Below, piece after piece: positions 9,901 through 19,237 of a DNA stretch of 64,000 nucleotides. The notes beneath the pieces are model-generated. The model searched no databases. It was not told the DNA's origin and saw nothing but the letters and a program-made list of their open reading frames with translations. This DNA comes from Streptomyces caniferus. GTDB lineage: Bacteria > Actinomycetota > Actinomycetes > Streptomycetales > Streptomycetaceae. Each line of letters starts with the position of its first letter. Position 1 is the stretch's first letter. The stretch lies in assembly GCF_009811555.1 (NCBI RefSeq), contig NZ_BLIN01000005.1, positions 3,295,501-3,359,500 on the forward strand. The letters run 5' to 3'. Made by a program: the position numbers and the translations under genes.

Positions 9901-10377
9901 TTGGCGCTGTCCTCCCCTTCGAACCGGTCACTGTTCGACGGCATTCGACCGGAAGTACGGGGAAAAAGACAGATCTTGACTTGGGCACGTCACCGAAGTA
10001 CGTTTCTCGGTCCGCGAGTTACGGGTATCGGACGCCGCGGCGGACTGCACACGGGAGAGCGCGCCGGGCACGGCGGCAGGCCCGGCCGGGCGCCGCGGGG
10101 AGACCGCACGGGGCGCCGCGGGGGGAGCGTCATCCGGGCCGGCACGCGCCGGGCAGAGACCCGGTGTATATGCCCGGCGGGCATGCGCCCCCGCCCCCAA
10201 CAGCCATGACGGCAGGGGGTGGTGGAACGGCGGCGGCGTTGTGCGCCCCCTGTGCTCCGGAACCGTGGGTTAGGTCACGCTTACTTGGCGTTCCGTTCGG
10301 GCAGTAACGACCGTAGGCTCGTTTGATGGCGCGCCCTTGACCGCCCCCCTGCCGACCCTCCGAGGACGGATTCCGCC
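9901..10377. other. Intergenic between divergent protease and membrane-protein genes
   Basis: 477-base divergent control region. TTGACT occurs at about 9975 and could be a -35 for the plus strand. At 10270-10288 TTAGGTCACGCTTACTTGG loosely resembles the IdeR/DmdR iron box. No convincing ORF on either strand. Confidence 0.4.
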
Positions 10378-10734
10378 ATGCCTCGTCCGACTGCCGCACA
10401 GCTCGCCTACGGTTCGGCCACCGTCTTTCTCTCCACCCTCGCGATGCTGCTGCTCTCGCAGACGCAGACCGGGATCGGGATCGCGGTCATCGCCATCGCC
10501 GGGCTCGGGCTCGGGCTGCTGGTCGCCATGACGGTCCCGATGCCGGGGGTGCCGCGGGTGGTCCGCCGCCGTCTCGTACGCGCCGAGGAGCCCGCCGCGC
10601 CCGCGCCGTTGCGGGCCGTACCCGCCCCGCCCGAGCGCTTCCGGCCCGTGGCGGCGCCCGGCCGCACCCGCTGGAGCAGCCTCACCGGCCCGGCCGCCGC
10701 CACGGACGCCCGGGTCGGCGAGCACTCACGCTGA
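10378..10734 (+). CDS. Small membrane protein, unknown function
   Basis: 118 residues. Two membrane spans are visible at about residues 9-26 and 31-54 (FLSTLAMLLL; IAVIAIAGLGLGLLVAM), followed by a basic, Pro/Ala-rich cytoplasmic tail. Its last nine bases overlap the end of the convergent RDD gene. No family recognised. Confidence 0.7.
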   Translation: MPRPTAAQLAYGSATVFLSTLAMLLLSQTQTGIGIAVIAIAGLGLGLLVAMTVPMPGVPRVVRRRLVRAEEPAAPAPLRAVPAPPERFRPVAAPGRTRWSSLTGPAAATDARVGEHSR

Positions 10735-11532
10735 GCGGTCGCCGCCCGTCTCCGTGGACACCACCACGGTCTTCGCCGCCTTGTCGTGCAGACACTGGTG
10801 ATACGGCTGGTCCCAGGTACACCACAGGACGTTGACCAGCCAGAAGATGAAGCCGCAGCACGGCACGATCTCCGGCAGCGTATAGACCGCCGCCCGGATC
10901 CAGCCCGCCTGGGGGGTCGGGCTCGAGCCGTTCGAGAGCATCGCCACCCGGATCTTCATCGCCATCTTGCCGAGGGTCTGACCGCGGCTGGAGAGCATCA
11001 GCCCTTCGTAGATGAGATACGCCAGCATGGTGACGCCCGATACCGTCGACTGCCTACCGGCCTCCACGCTGTCGGTGCTGAAGTAGTCCACCCCGCCCAC
11101 GATCAACGTCATGATCACCGAGACCGGCACCCCGATGATGATGGCGTCGATGATGCGCGCCACGAGCCGGCGGCCGCGGTTCGCCAGCGGCGGCATCCCG
11201 GCCAGCGGGTCGGCCGGACCGGGCTGCCCGCCGTAGGGGTCGCCGGCGTACGGGCCGCTGCTGTACGGGGTCCCCGCGTAGGGCGGCGGGGTACCGCCCG
11301 GAGGCGGCGGGCCTCCCGGGGGCGGCGCGCCGCCGTCGCCGGTGCCCGCACCACCGCCCGTACCGTTGCCGCCCGTACCGTTGGCGCGCGGAGCGTGGTT
11401 GCGGGGGGCGCCGTTCTCACGGGGCGCGCTGTTACGGGGAGCGCCGCCCGCCGGGGGCTCCTGCGGCTTCTTCAGGAACGGGTCGTCCTCCGGCGGCTCA
11501 CCGGAACCGGGACGGGGCTGGTCGGTACTCAT
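10726..11532 (-). CDS. RDD-family membrane protein
   Basis: 268 residues. The first 120 are a Pro/Gly/Asn-rich disordered region with a repeated APRNxAPRxNG pattern. An RDD domain follows, beginning GRRLVARIIDAIIIGVPVSVIM with the characteristic Arg and Asp in TM1, and a GQTLGKMAMKIRV segment before the last spans. RDD proteins are multi-TM proteins of ill-defined transport or envelope role. A second RDD gene follows upstream on the same strand. Confidence 0.88.
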   Translation of the reverse strand: MSTDQPRPGSGEPPEDDPFLKKPQEPPAGGAPRNSAPRENGAPRNHAPRANGTGGNGTGGGAGTGDGGAPPPGGPPPPGGTPPPYAGTPYSSGPYAGDPYGGQPGPADPLAGMPPLANRGRRLVARIIDAIIIGVPVSVIMTLIVGGVDYFSTDSVEAGRQSTVSGVTMLAYLIYEGLMLSSRGQTLGKMAMKIRVAMLSNGSSPTPQAGWIRAAVYTLPEIVPCCGFIFWLVNVLWCTWDQPYHQCLHDKAAKTVVVSTETGGDRSA

Positions 11533-11688
11533 GGCCCGAGTCGACCCTCTGTCGCGGCCCGCCGCATCCGGCGAAGTCCGTTCGGGGGACGGGCACCGGC
11601 CCGTCGGGGACGCGGTGCGCCGCGGCGGCGCCGGGCCACCGCGGCGGGGCGCGGAACGGACGGCGGGCGCCCGTCCCGGTGAGGAACC

Positions 11689-13254
11689 TCAGCCGGCGGC
11701 GACGAAGGTCCGCGCGGCCTTGTCGTGCCAGCACTGGCGCCACGGCTGGTCGAACACGCACCAGACGACGTTCACCACACCGACGACGAGCACGCCGAGC
11801 ACGCTGTAGACGAACCAGCGCCGCAGCGCCGCGCCGAGGGTCGGGGTGTCGTGGCCCTCGATGTCGAGGACCCGTACGCCGCACAGCTTCTTGCCCAGGG
11901 TGCGGCCCCACTTGACGGTCGGCAGCGCCTCGTAGAGCGCACCGCCGATCAGCAGGACGGCCAGGATCGTGGCGAAGACCGGGATGGTGGTGCTGTCGAT
12001 CAGATAGACCGTGACCTGGCGGCCGGACTGCTTGGCCGCCTCGACCTTGGCGTCGATGTGGTCGGTGACGGTGCCCCACATGGGGACGGCCACCGCGGCG
12101 GTGATCCCGCCCAGCACCAGCGTGTCGATCAGCCGGGCCGCCAGCCTGCGGCCGAGGCCCGCCGGGTGGCCCTGCGCGGCCTGGGCGGCGGCGAAGAAGG
12201 GGTCGGCGGCGGCCGGCGGCTTCCAGGGGATGACGCCGTCGGCGTCGGCGCCCGGAGCGCCGGAGGCGGCCGGTGCGGCACCGCCCTGCGGCGGGAAGCC
12301 GGCCGAGGGGGCGGACGCCTGCGGACCGGGGGTCTGCGGCGCGGGACTCGGAGGAGCCTGGTGCTGCGGGGCCTGCTGCTGCGGCGCCGGGCTCGGGGTC
12401 TGCTGCGGCGCCGGGGCCTGCTGGGGCGCCGGGTGGCCCTGCTGCCGGTCGCCGACGGACGGCAGCGACTGCGGGGAGCCGCTGTCGGGCGCGGCGGACG
12501 GGGCGCGGCCGCCGCCCGCGACGCGGATCGCCATCGTCTCGCCGCCCTTGGCGGGCTTGCCGGCGTCGGGGCGCACCGCACGGATCGCGGTGGTGCCCTG
12601 GTCGCCGGAGTTTTGGCCGCGGCGCGCGGCCGGGTTCACGGCCCGGATGGCGACCGTCCCGTCGGTGGGGCCCTCCTGGCGCGCGGCGGGCGCTGCCTCG
12701 CCGGCCGGTGCCTCGGCCGCGCCCTGCTCCTCGCGCTGCGGCGGCACCGCACCCCAGGAAGCGGCGCCCGACGGCGTTCCGGCGGGCGCCTGGTCCGGCG
12801 AGCCCCAGGAGATCCGGCGGTCGGTCTCGGCGCCGTAGCCGCCCTGCCGGGAGGCGTCGGCCTGCCAGGAGGCCGCCGGTTCGGGGCTGTTGCCGTGCAG
12901 CCGGGCCGGATCGTCCCAGCCGACGGCGGGCCGGGTCCCGACCTCGCCGCTGCGGCGTACGGCGGGCAGCGCGGAGCCGCCGGCCGCCTCCTCCTCGTCG
13001 AAGAAGACCGGGCCGGTCTCCTCGACCGATGGGGGTCCCCCCTGCTCGAGCGGAGCCGAGAGCTCGGGGGAGGGCGACGGGGCCGCACCGGGCGGCGGCG
13101 CGGGCATCGCCTCCCCCTCGGCGGGGGCGGGCCGGCTGGTGCCCGGCACCCATGCGGCACCGTTCCAGTACCGGATGTAGCCGGGGATGGACGGGTCCGG
13201 GTAGAAGCCTGGCGTGGGGCTACCGCCGGCGGATCCTGAGGTAGGGGCGCTCAT
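11689..13254 (-). CDS. DUF2510 + RDD-family membrane protein
   Basis: 521 residues. A DUF2510 motif opens the protein (GFYPDPSIPGYIRYWNGAAW, about residues 15-35). A long Pro/Ala/Gln-rich linker follows with three copies of an AIRAV/AIRVA motif. The RDD domain (GLGRRLAARLIDTLVLG...) and about three TM spans make up the last 170 residues. The linker includes 15 residues encoded by a dispersed palindromic DNA element at 13030-13072. Likely an envelope protein paralogous to its neighbour; function unknown. Confidence 0.88.
   Translation of the reverse strand: MSAPTSGSAGGSPTPGFYPDPSIPGYIRYWNGAAWVPGTSRPAPAEGEAMPAPPPGAAPSPSPELSAPLEQGGPPSVEETGPVFFDEEEAAGGSALPAVRRSGEVGTRPAVGWDDPARLHGNSPEPAASWQADASRQGGYGAETDRRISWGSPDQAPAGTPSGAASWGAVPPQREEQGAAEAPAGEAAPAARQEGPTDGTVAIRAVNPAARRGQNSGDQGTTAIRAVRPDAGKPAKGGETMAIRVAGGGRAPSAAPDSGSPQSLPSVGDRQQGHPAPQQAPAPQQTPSPAPQQQAPQHQAPPSPAPQTPGPQASAPSAGFPPQGGAAPAASGAPGADADGVIPWKPPAAADPFFAAAQAAQGHPAGLGRRLAARLIDTLVLGGITAAVAVPMWGTVTDHIDAKVEAAKQSGRQVTVYLIDSTTIPVFATILAVLLIGGALYEALPTVKWGRTLGKKLCGVRVLDIEGHDTPTLGAALRRWFVYSVLGVLVVGVVNVVWCVFDQPWRQCWHDKAARTFVAAG
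13030..13072. repeat. Dispersed Streptomyces palindromic repeat inside an RDD gene
   Basis: The sequence TGGGGGTCCCCCC followed by CTCGAGCGGAGCCGAGAG and CTCGGGGGA matches a dispersed repeat I know from many Streptomyces intergenic regions. GGGGG/CCCCC and CTCGG/CCGAG arms let it fold. Here it lies in the coding frame and is translated as SPELSAPLEQGGPPS. Confidence 0.65.
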
Positions 13255-13490
13255 GTCCGAAGTCCCGTATCTGTACTCGGCCTGGTGGGTGTGGGGTGCA
13301 GTCTGCCGCAACGCGGCGTCCACATCTATCAGACCCCGGTTGCCACAGTGTCCATGCCCGCCCACGACCACCTGGAAGAGGCGCGGGAAAAAAGTTGTAC
13401 GAAGTCGTGTAATGGTTCGCCGCCCGGCGCCTCTCCCTCTGTGCGGGCCCGGTACCGGGTGTCCGCGGGGAGCGAGGAGAGGCGGACGTC

Positions 13491-13967
13491 ATGCACACCG
13501 TGGTGGAGCGAGAGCTGGAGCTGGGCCTGGTCCTGTCACCGGAGCGGAACGTTCCGGTGCCGGCCCGGCTGACGTACCGGACGGACGACCCGTACGCCGT
13601 CCATGTCACCTTCCACATCGGTTCCGACACCCCGGTCCAGTGGACCTTCGCCCGCGAACTGCTCGTCGAGGGAGTCTTCCGGCCGTGCGGCGACGGCGAT
13701 GTGCGGGTGTGGCCGACCAAGTTCGACGGCCGCAGCCTGGTCTGCGTCGAGCTGGACTCGCCGGACGGCCGGGCGCTGCTGGAGGCGCCGGCCGCCGCGG
13801 TCTCCGCCTGGCTGGAGCGCACCCTGCGGGTGGTCCCGCCGGGGTCCGAGCAGGGGCTCCTGGGCCTCGACAAAGGGCTGAGCGACCTGCTCGCCATGGC
13901 GTCGACGGACGATCTGCTGCCGGGCGGTCCCCGGCCCTCGGACGAGGCTCCCGAGGCCGGGGCGTAG
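13491..13967 (+). CDS. ssgG: SsgA-like sporulation protein, probably SsgG
   Basis: 158-residue SALP (SsgA-like) protein. These control septum placement and peptidoglycan remodelling in sporulating actinomycetes. The family core is clear: VPARLTYRTDDPYAVHVTFH, VQWTFARELLVEG, GDGDVRVWP, then a long helix with LERTLRVVPPGSE. A GGAGAGG ribosome-binding site precedes ATG 13491. The symbol rests on synteny (between the pncB/RDD block and hppD, as ssgG in S. coelicolor), not on a search; other SALPs are possible. Confidence 0.75.
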   Translation: MHTVVERELELGLVLSPERNVPVPARLTYRTDDPYAVHVTFHIGSDTPVQWTFARELLVEGVFRPCGDGDVRVWPTKFDGRSLVCVELDSPDGRALLEAPAAAVSAWLERTLRVVPPGSEQGLLGLDKGLSDLLAMASTDDLLPGGPRPSDEAPEAGA

Positions 13968-14051
13968 GGGGCGGGAACGGGGCGCGCCGGGGCCGGGCCG
14001 GGGGCGTCCCGGCCGCCGCGCCCCAGCCGGGGCCGTCCCGGCCCCCGTTGC

Positions 14052-15497
14052 TCAGCCGCGGTACGCCTCCAGCAGCCGCAGCCACACCTCGCTGATCGTC
14101 GGGTAGGAGGGCACCGCGTGCCACAACCGCTCGAGGGGGACCTCGCCGGCCACCGCGACCGTCGCGGAGTGCAGCAGCTCCGCGATCCCGGAGCCGACGA
14201 AGGTGACGCCGAGCAGCACCTCGCGGTCCAGGTCGACGACCATCCGGGCCCGGCCGCGGTAGCCGTCCGCATACAGGGAGGCCCCGGCGACGGCCCCGAG
14301 GTCCTGGTCGATCACCCGGGTGCGGTACCCGGCCCGCTCCGCCGCGGCGGCGGTCAGGCCCACCGAGGCGGCCTCGGGGTCGGTGAAGACGACCTGCGGG
14401 ACGGCGAGGTGGTCCGCGGTGGCGGCGTGCGCGCCCCAGCGGTCGGACTCCAGGATCGGGACGCCCCGGGCGCGCGCGGAGATCGCCGCGCCGGCGATCC
14501 TGGCCTGGTACTTGCCCTGATGGGTCAGCAGCGCGCGGTGGTTGACATCACCGACGCCGTAGAGCCAGCCGCCGGTCACGCCCGTCACCCGGAGGCTGTC
14601 GTCGACGTCCAGCCAGGAGCCGGCGGTCAGGCCGACGGTGTCCAGGCCGATGTCCTCGGTGCGCGGGGCCCGGCCGGTGGCGATCAGCAGTTCGTCGGCG
14701 ACGATCTCGTCGTCGGAGTCCAGCCGGACGGTGACCGGGCCGCCCGGGGCCTCCCGGCGCACCTCGCGCACCTCGACGCCGGTCCGCAGGAAGACGCCGG
14801 CCTCGGCGAGCGACTCCGCGACCAGGTGGCCGGCGAAGGGCTCCATTCGGGGCAGCAGCCCGTCGCCGCGCACCAGCAGCGTCACGGAGGAGCCCAGGGC
14901 CCGCCAGGCGGTGGCCATCTCCACGCCCACCACGCCGCCGCCGACCACCACCAGGCGGCCCGGTACGGCCTTGGCGCTGGTGGCCTCGCGGCTGGTCCAG
15001 GGCCTGGCCTCGGCGAGCCCGGGGACGGGCGGCAGGACCGCGCGGCTGCCGGTGCACACCGCGACCGCATGCCGCGCGGTGAGCACCCGGCCGCCGTCGA
15101 CGACCACCCGCCGGGGCCCGGCCAGCCGGCCGTGGCCGCGCACCAGGTCGATGCCGGACGAGTCCAGCCAGCGGACCTGGCCGTCGTCCTTCCAGTAGGA
15201 GGTGAACGCGTCGCGGTGGGCGAGCACCGCGGGCACGTCCAGGGGTACGTCCGCGGCGTCCTTGAGGCCGGGGACCCGGCGCCCTTCGGCACGGGCGGCG
15301 ACCGGGCGCAGCAGGGCCTTGCTGGGCATACACGCCCAGTAGGAGCATTCGCCGCCGACGAGTTCGCTCTCCACGACCACCGCGCTCAGCCCGGCGGCGT
15401 GCGCCCGGTCGGCGACGTTCTCGCCGGTCGGCCCCGCCCCCAGCACGATGACGTCGTACGCCTCATCGGCGGCTCTGGTCGCATCGGTCGCTGCCAT
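14052..15497 (-). CDS. FAD/NAD(P)-dependent disulfide-reductase-family flavoprotein
   Basis: 481 residues. The N-terminal FAD fold (VIVLGAGPTGENVADRA) is followed by a redox pair Cys51/Cys56 (GGECSYWACMPSK), an NAD(P) fold (LVVVGGGVVGVEMA) and a C-terminal dimer domain. The usual catalytic HPTxxE is YPTISE (Tyr465), as in mercuric-reductase-like or quinone-reducing relatives rather than lipoamide dehydrogenase. The substrate is unknown. It stands alone with no pyruvate dehydrogenase genes nearby. Confidence 0.85.
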   Translation of the reverse strand: MAATDATRAADEAYDVIVLGAGPTGENVADRAHAAGLSAVVVESELVGGECSYWACMPSKALLRPVAARAEGRRVPGLKDAADVPLDVPAVLAHRDAFTSYWKDDGQVRWLDSSGIDLVRGHGRLAGPRRVVVDGGRVLTARHAVAVCTGSRAVLPPVPGLAEARPWTSREATSAKAVPGRLVVVGGGVVGVEMATAWRALGSSVTLLVRGDGLLPRMEPFAGHLVAESLAEAGVFLRTGVEVREVRREAPGGPVTVRLDSDDEIVADELLIATGRAPRTEDIGLDTVGLTAGSWLDVDDSLRVTGVTGGWLYGVGDVNHRALLTHQGKYQARIAGAAISARARGVPILESDRWGAHAATADHLAVPQVVFTDPEAASVGLTAAAAERAGYRTRVIDQDLGAVAGASLYADGYRGRARMVVDLDREVLLGVTFVGSGIAELLHSATVAVAGEVPLERLWHAVPSYPTISEVWLRLLEAYRG

Positions 15498-15574
15498 CGG
15501 CTCTCGCTTCCTGCGTGGGCATGGGGTGGCGGGGCCCGGTGGGTCCTCCTGGCCATCCTCTGCCCAACGGGCCG

Positions 15575-15868
15575 TCAGCGCATCCGGCGTTCGACCGCTT
15601 CCTTGGCCTCGGCGAGTCCGGAACCGGTCGTCTCGCGGTGCACCTTGATCGCCTGGATCTTCTTGCCCTGCGCGAGCAGGCTGTCGATCTCGGCCGTCCC
15701 GGGCCCCTCCGGCTCGGCGATCCCGGCGTGCGCGAGCAGCAGGTCCACCTTGCCCTCCAGCCGCTGGAGCCGGCGCTCCAGCGTCCTGGCCCGGCGGTCG
15801 GTCGCGGAGATCAACATGACGGCGGCCAGCGCGAGGAGGGTGATGACCACGGGGAGAACGGAATCCAT
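15575..15868 (-). CDS. Membrane-anchored protein with L7/L12-like C-terminal domain
   Basis: 97 residues. One TM at about residues 5-22, a short coiled coil (RRARTLERRLQRLEGKVDLL), and a C-terminal segment KIQAIKVHRETTGSGLAEAKEAV that matches the ribosomal L7/L12 C-terminal helix pattern. It is not L7/L12 itself. Related actinobacterial proteins exist with no assigned function. It shares a strand with both neighbours, with short gaps. Confidence 0.72.
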   Translation of the reverse strand: MDSVLPVVITLLALAAVMLISATDRRARTLERRLQRLEGKVDLLLAHAGIAEPEGPGTAEIDSLLAQGKKIQAIKVHRETTGSGLAEAKEAVERRMR

Positions 15869-15877
15869 GGCGGCACT

Positions 15878-16201
15878 CTACGAGGCGGCGGCACGTGCCA
15901 TGAACACGGCAGTCGCGGCCGGGCCGTGCACGGTGCCGCGGACGGCCGGTGCGCCGTCCGTGAGGATCTCGCATTCGGCGTAGGCGTCCGGCCCTTCGAG
16001 GGTCAGGGTGAGCATCGGCATGGCGCCCACACCCCGCGCGTCGGTCACCACGAACCACGGCAACTCCGGCCGGACGACCTGCTGTTCGCCCCCGGAGTCG
16101 CCCGGCGCCTGGACGGCGTAGGTGAGGTCGTCGACGCCCTGGCCGGTGACGCGGAAGGTCACCATTCCCTCGCCGGGTCTGTGCGGATCGTTGATCGTCA
16201 T
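15878..16201 (-). CDS. Hypothetical small beta-rich protein
   Basis: 107 residues, no signal peptide or TM. The sequence alternates short strands (MVTFRVTGQGV, LTYAVQAP, LPWFVVTDARG, MLTLTLEGPDA) and resembles a small secreted-type beta sandwich, but no export signal is present. Start ATG 16201 is chosen; a TTG at 16213 is an alternative. The stop lies nine bases before the next gene. Function unknown. Confidence 0.65.
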   Translation of the reverse strand: MTINDPHRPGEGMVTFRVTGQGVDDLTYAVQAPGDSGGEQQVVRPELPWFVVTDARGVGAMPMLTLTLEGPDAYAECEILTDGAPAVRGTVHGPAATAVFMARAAAS

Positions 16202-16277
16202 GGGGGCAGTCAACCGCCCTTCCCCCTGCCGTGTACATCCGGCCCGGGGCCGTGCGGCGGCATACGGGGCAGCCGGG

Positions 16278-17249
16278 TCAGGGCAGATGCCAGATCACGG
16301 TGGTCACGAGGTAGAAGACCGCGGCCCAGAACACCATCACGGCGGTGACGAGGCCGAGGCCCAGGAGGCGGGTCCTCGTCACCGGTGCGTCAGGGCGCGG
16401 CCGCAGCCACCGCTTGAGCAGCGGGTTCACATAGAAGGGCATCGTCACGAAGCTCATGATGAAGCTCGACAGCAGGTTGCCCACGAGCAGCCCGAGCCAG
16501 AGCGGCAGCTTCGCCGGTGACAGGGCGAGCGTCAGCAGCACCACGGTCGGGTAGAGGCCGACCCAGACCGCGACGGAGGTCTTGGTCTCCGAGGGCGGCG
16601 GCACTTCCCTGCCGTTCTCCTCGAAGGCGAACCAGCTGCCGAACGAGTTGTCGATCGTGCGCATGCGGAAGTCGTGGAACTTCTCGCCCTCGGCGAGGGC
16701 TTCCTTGCGCTCGGCCGAGGTCAGCCAGGCATCGAGGTGCTCGGCGCTGTCGAAGCGGTACAGCGTGGTCCATTCGTCCTGGAGCCCCTCGACCGGACGG
16801 AAGAGCTCGGTCCCGCGAAAGCCCTCGAAGGCGCTCTCCTTCTGGGTCATACGGCGCTGCCAGGCGAGGAAGGCGTCGACGTGGTCGGGGTGGACGCGGT
16901 GGGTGACCACGACGGTCACCAGCGGGTCCGGTGGCTGGGTGCCGCCGCTGACGACCTGCTGGGTCGCGGGGCCGTCGAGGTATCCGGCACCCCTGTCGAG
17001 AAAGCTCTGCCGGGTGGCGCTGTTGATCCACACCTGCAGATGCGCGATCGAGTCGAACCGGTAGACCACCACCCAGTCGGGCTGCACGGGCGTCGGCCGG
17101 GAGATCTCGGCGCCCAGGAATCCGGTGTAGCGGGCGGCCGCGGCGTTGACGTCCTCCTGCCATGCCTCGAACTCCCGCTCCAGGCCGGGCCGGACCTTCT
17201 GGCCGATGATGACCGTCGCCTCGGCGCCCGTCGGCCTTTCGGCGGTCAT
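16278..17249 (-). CDS. Tandem ABM-domain protein with C-terminal membrane spans
   Basis: 323 residues. Two antibiotic-biosynthesis-monooxygenase-type (dimeric alpha/beta barrel) domains lie in tandem, about residues 12-100 and 110-210; each has the VVYRFDS/TLYRFDS strand and W-helix. Three hydrophobic spans follow. The ATG overlaps the stop of the molybdenum-hydroxylase gene (ATGA), so it belongs to that operon. ABM folds act as small oxygenases or sensors; none of this tells the substrate. Unlike the genes before it, it is intact. Confidence 0.8.
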   Translation of the reverse strand: MTAERPTGAEATVIIGQKVRPGLEREFEAWQEDVNAAAARYTGFLGAEISRPTPVQPDWVVVYRFDSIAHLQVWINSATRQSFLDRGAGYLDGPATQQVVSGGTQPPDPLVTVVVTHRVHPDHVDAFLAWQRRMTQKESAFEGFRGTELFRPVEGLQDEWTTLYRFDSAEHLDAWLTSAERKEALAEGEKFHDFRMRTIDNSFGSWFAFEENGREVPPPSETKTSVAVWVGLYPTVVLLTLALSPAKLPLWLGLLVGNLLSSFIMSFVTMPFYVNPLLKRWLRPRPDAPVTRTRLLGLGLVTAVMVFWAAVFYLVTTVIWHLP

Positions 17250-19237
17250 GTGCGCGGGCCCGTCGTCATCGACGCGCTCTCGGCGAGCCGTCGGTAGATG
17301 CGTTCCGGTGTCAGGGGCAGCGCGCGGAAGCGGACGCCGGTGGCGTCGTGGAGCGCGTTCGCCAGCGCCGGGGCCACCGGGTTGATACAGGTCACCCAGG
17401 CCTCGGAGAGGTGCTCGGTCGGCGGCGCGGTCTCGTGCAGGGAGCTCGCGACACCGGACCCGACGAGCCACCCGGGGCCGGGCGGCGGCTCACCGGCGTC
17501 CCGGGCCATGGCCTCGGCCACCCGGTCGAGACACGTGCCGAGCCCGTCCTCGGTGAACACCACGTCGTCGGGGCCCTCGTCCAGGGAGAGCAGCGGATCG
17601 CCCGGCCGCACGATATTGCGCCGTCGCAGTTCGAGCGGATCCATGTGCAGGGCGACGGCGAGTTCGTCCATCGCCGATTCCACGGCGAACGCCGGCTGCG
17701 TCATTCCGTAACCGCGCAGGGCCCCGCTCGGCACGGTGTTGGTGTAGACGGAGAACGCGTCGTACTTCTTGTGGGGGCAGCGGTAGAGCATGACGGCGGC
17801 GCCCGCGTACAGCGTCTCGCCGGCGTGGTTGCCATAGGCGCCGGTGTTCGACACATTGCGGACCTGGAGCGCCGTGAGCGTGCCGTCGGCCTTCGCGCCG
17901 AGCTTGACCGTCAGCGTCATCGGATGCCGTGGCGAAGCGGTGGTGAACTCCTCTTCCCGGGTGCATTCGAAGGAGACCGGCCGCCCGGTGTCCAGGGCGG
18001 CGAGCGCCGCCAGGTCCTCCGAGATCACTTCCTGTTTGCCGCCGAAGCCGCCGCCCACACGCCTGCAGAACACCCGGAGCTCGTCCGGGCGCAGCGCGAA
18101 CAGATGGGCCAGTTTGACCTTCGCGATCGACGGCGCCTGCGAACTGGTGCGGACGCTCAGGCGGCCGTCCTCCCTCCAGGCGATCGAGCCGTGGGTTTCG
18201 AGATGCGCGTGCTGCACCCGCGGGGAGAAGTACGTGCCCTCGTGGATCACCTCGGCCTCGGCGAAGCCCGCGTCGATATCGCCGATCTGCGCATGGATCT
18301 CCACCAGGGTGTTGTGGACGGGGTCGAGGACGAAGGGATCCACCGCGCCGTGCAGCTGTGGCGCCCCCTCGGCCATGGCCTCCTCGGGGTCGAACACCGC
18401 CGGCAGCACCTCGTACTCCACGACGACCCGCCGGCAGCCCTCTTCGGCCGCCCCGACGGTGTCGGCCAGGACCGCGACGACGCGCTGGCCGACGAAGCGG
18501 ACGGTGTCGTCGAGGAGGCGGGTGTCGTCCGGATCCACGAGATGGTCGGTGTGGATCGCCGTGGTGAAGCGCCTGCGCGGTACGTCCTCCCAGGTGTAGA
18601 CCCGATGGACGCCGGGAACCGCGAGGGCGGCGGTCTTGTCGATCGAGACGATCCTGGCGTGCGCGTGCGGGGAGTGCAGGACCTTCAGGTGCAGCATGCC
18701 GTCGAGGTGGGTGTCCATCGTGAACTCGACGCGGCCGGTCACCACGTCCTCGGCCGCCGGCGCGGCTACGCTCGTCCCGACGGCCTTCCCCGGCGCCGCC
18801 TCCGCCACGCCGACGACGCCCTTCACGGCATCCTCGATCGCCCGGTAGCCGGTGCAGCGGCACAGGTTGCCCTTCAACGCCCGTGGCAGGTCCGCCTTCT
18901 GGGCCTCGGTGAACGTCGCCGACGTCATGATCATGCCTGCGGTGCAGAAACCGCACTGGAACCCCGGGGCGTCGCGGAACTGCCGCTGCACCGGATGCAG
19001 GTTCCCGGGCGCTCCGTTCCCCTCGATCGTCGTCACCTCATGGCCGTCGGCCCGGAAGGCGGGGGTGATGCAGCTGTGCACCGGAGCGCCGTCCAGCCAT
19101 ACCGTGCAGGCGCCGCAATCGCCCGCGTCGCAGCCCTTTTTGACGCCGAAGTGGCCGAGCGCGCGGAGGAAGGTGCGCAGGCACTGGCCGGGGGCGGGTT
19201 CTTCGTCGAAGCGCTTGCCGTACACGAGGTAGCTCAT
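17246..19237 (-). pseudogene. Fused [2Fe-2S]/molybdopterin dehydrogenase subunit, internally deleted
   Basis: 663 residues where about 900-950 are expected. The N-terminal [2Fe-2S] domains are complete (GCDAGDCGACTV; QCGFCTAGM; GNLCRCTGYRAIEDAV). The first molybdopterin domain is good (RRVGGGFGGKQE, SGALRGYGMTQPA). At about 17389 the reading jumps from SEAWVT straight to CINPVAPALANAL, the last 50 residues of the family, so the GQG motif and the GEP catalytic Glu are missing. The frame is open, so a truncated protein could be made, but it should be inactive. It follows the damaged FAD subunit by an ATGA overlap. Confidence 0.8.

Noticed and set aside
7642..10209. Long open frame on the plus strand opposite the M6 protease
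   Set aside because: It is the complement of a clear protease with signal peptide and HExxH. The Val/Leu/Gly-rich translation is what GC-rich third positions give on the opposite strand.
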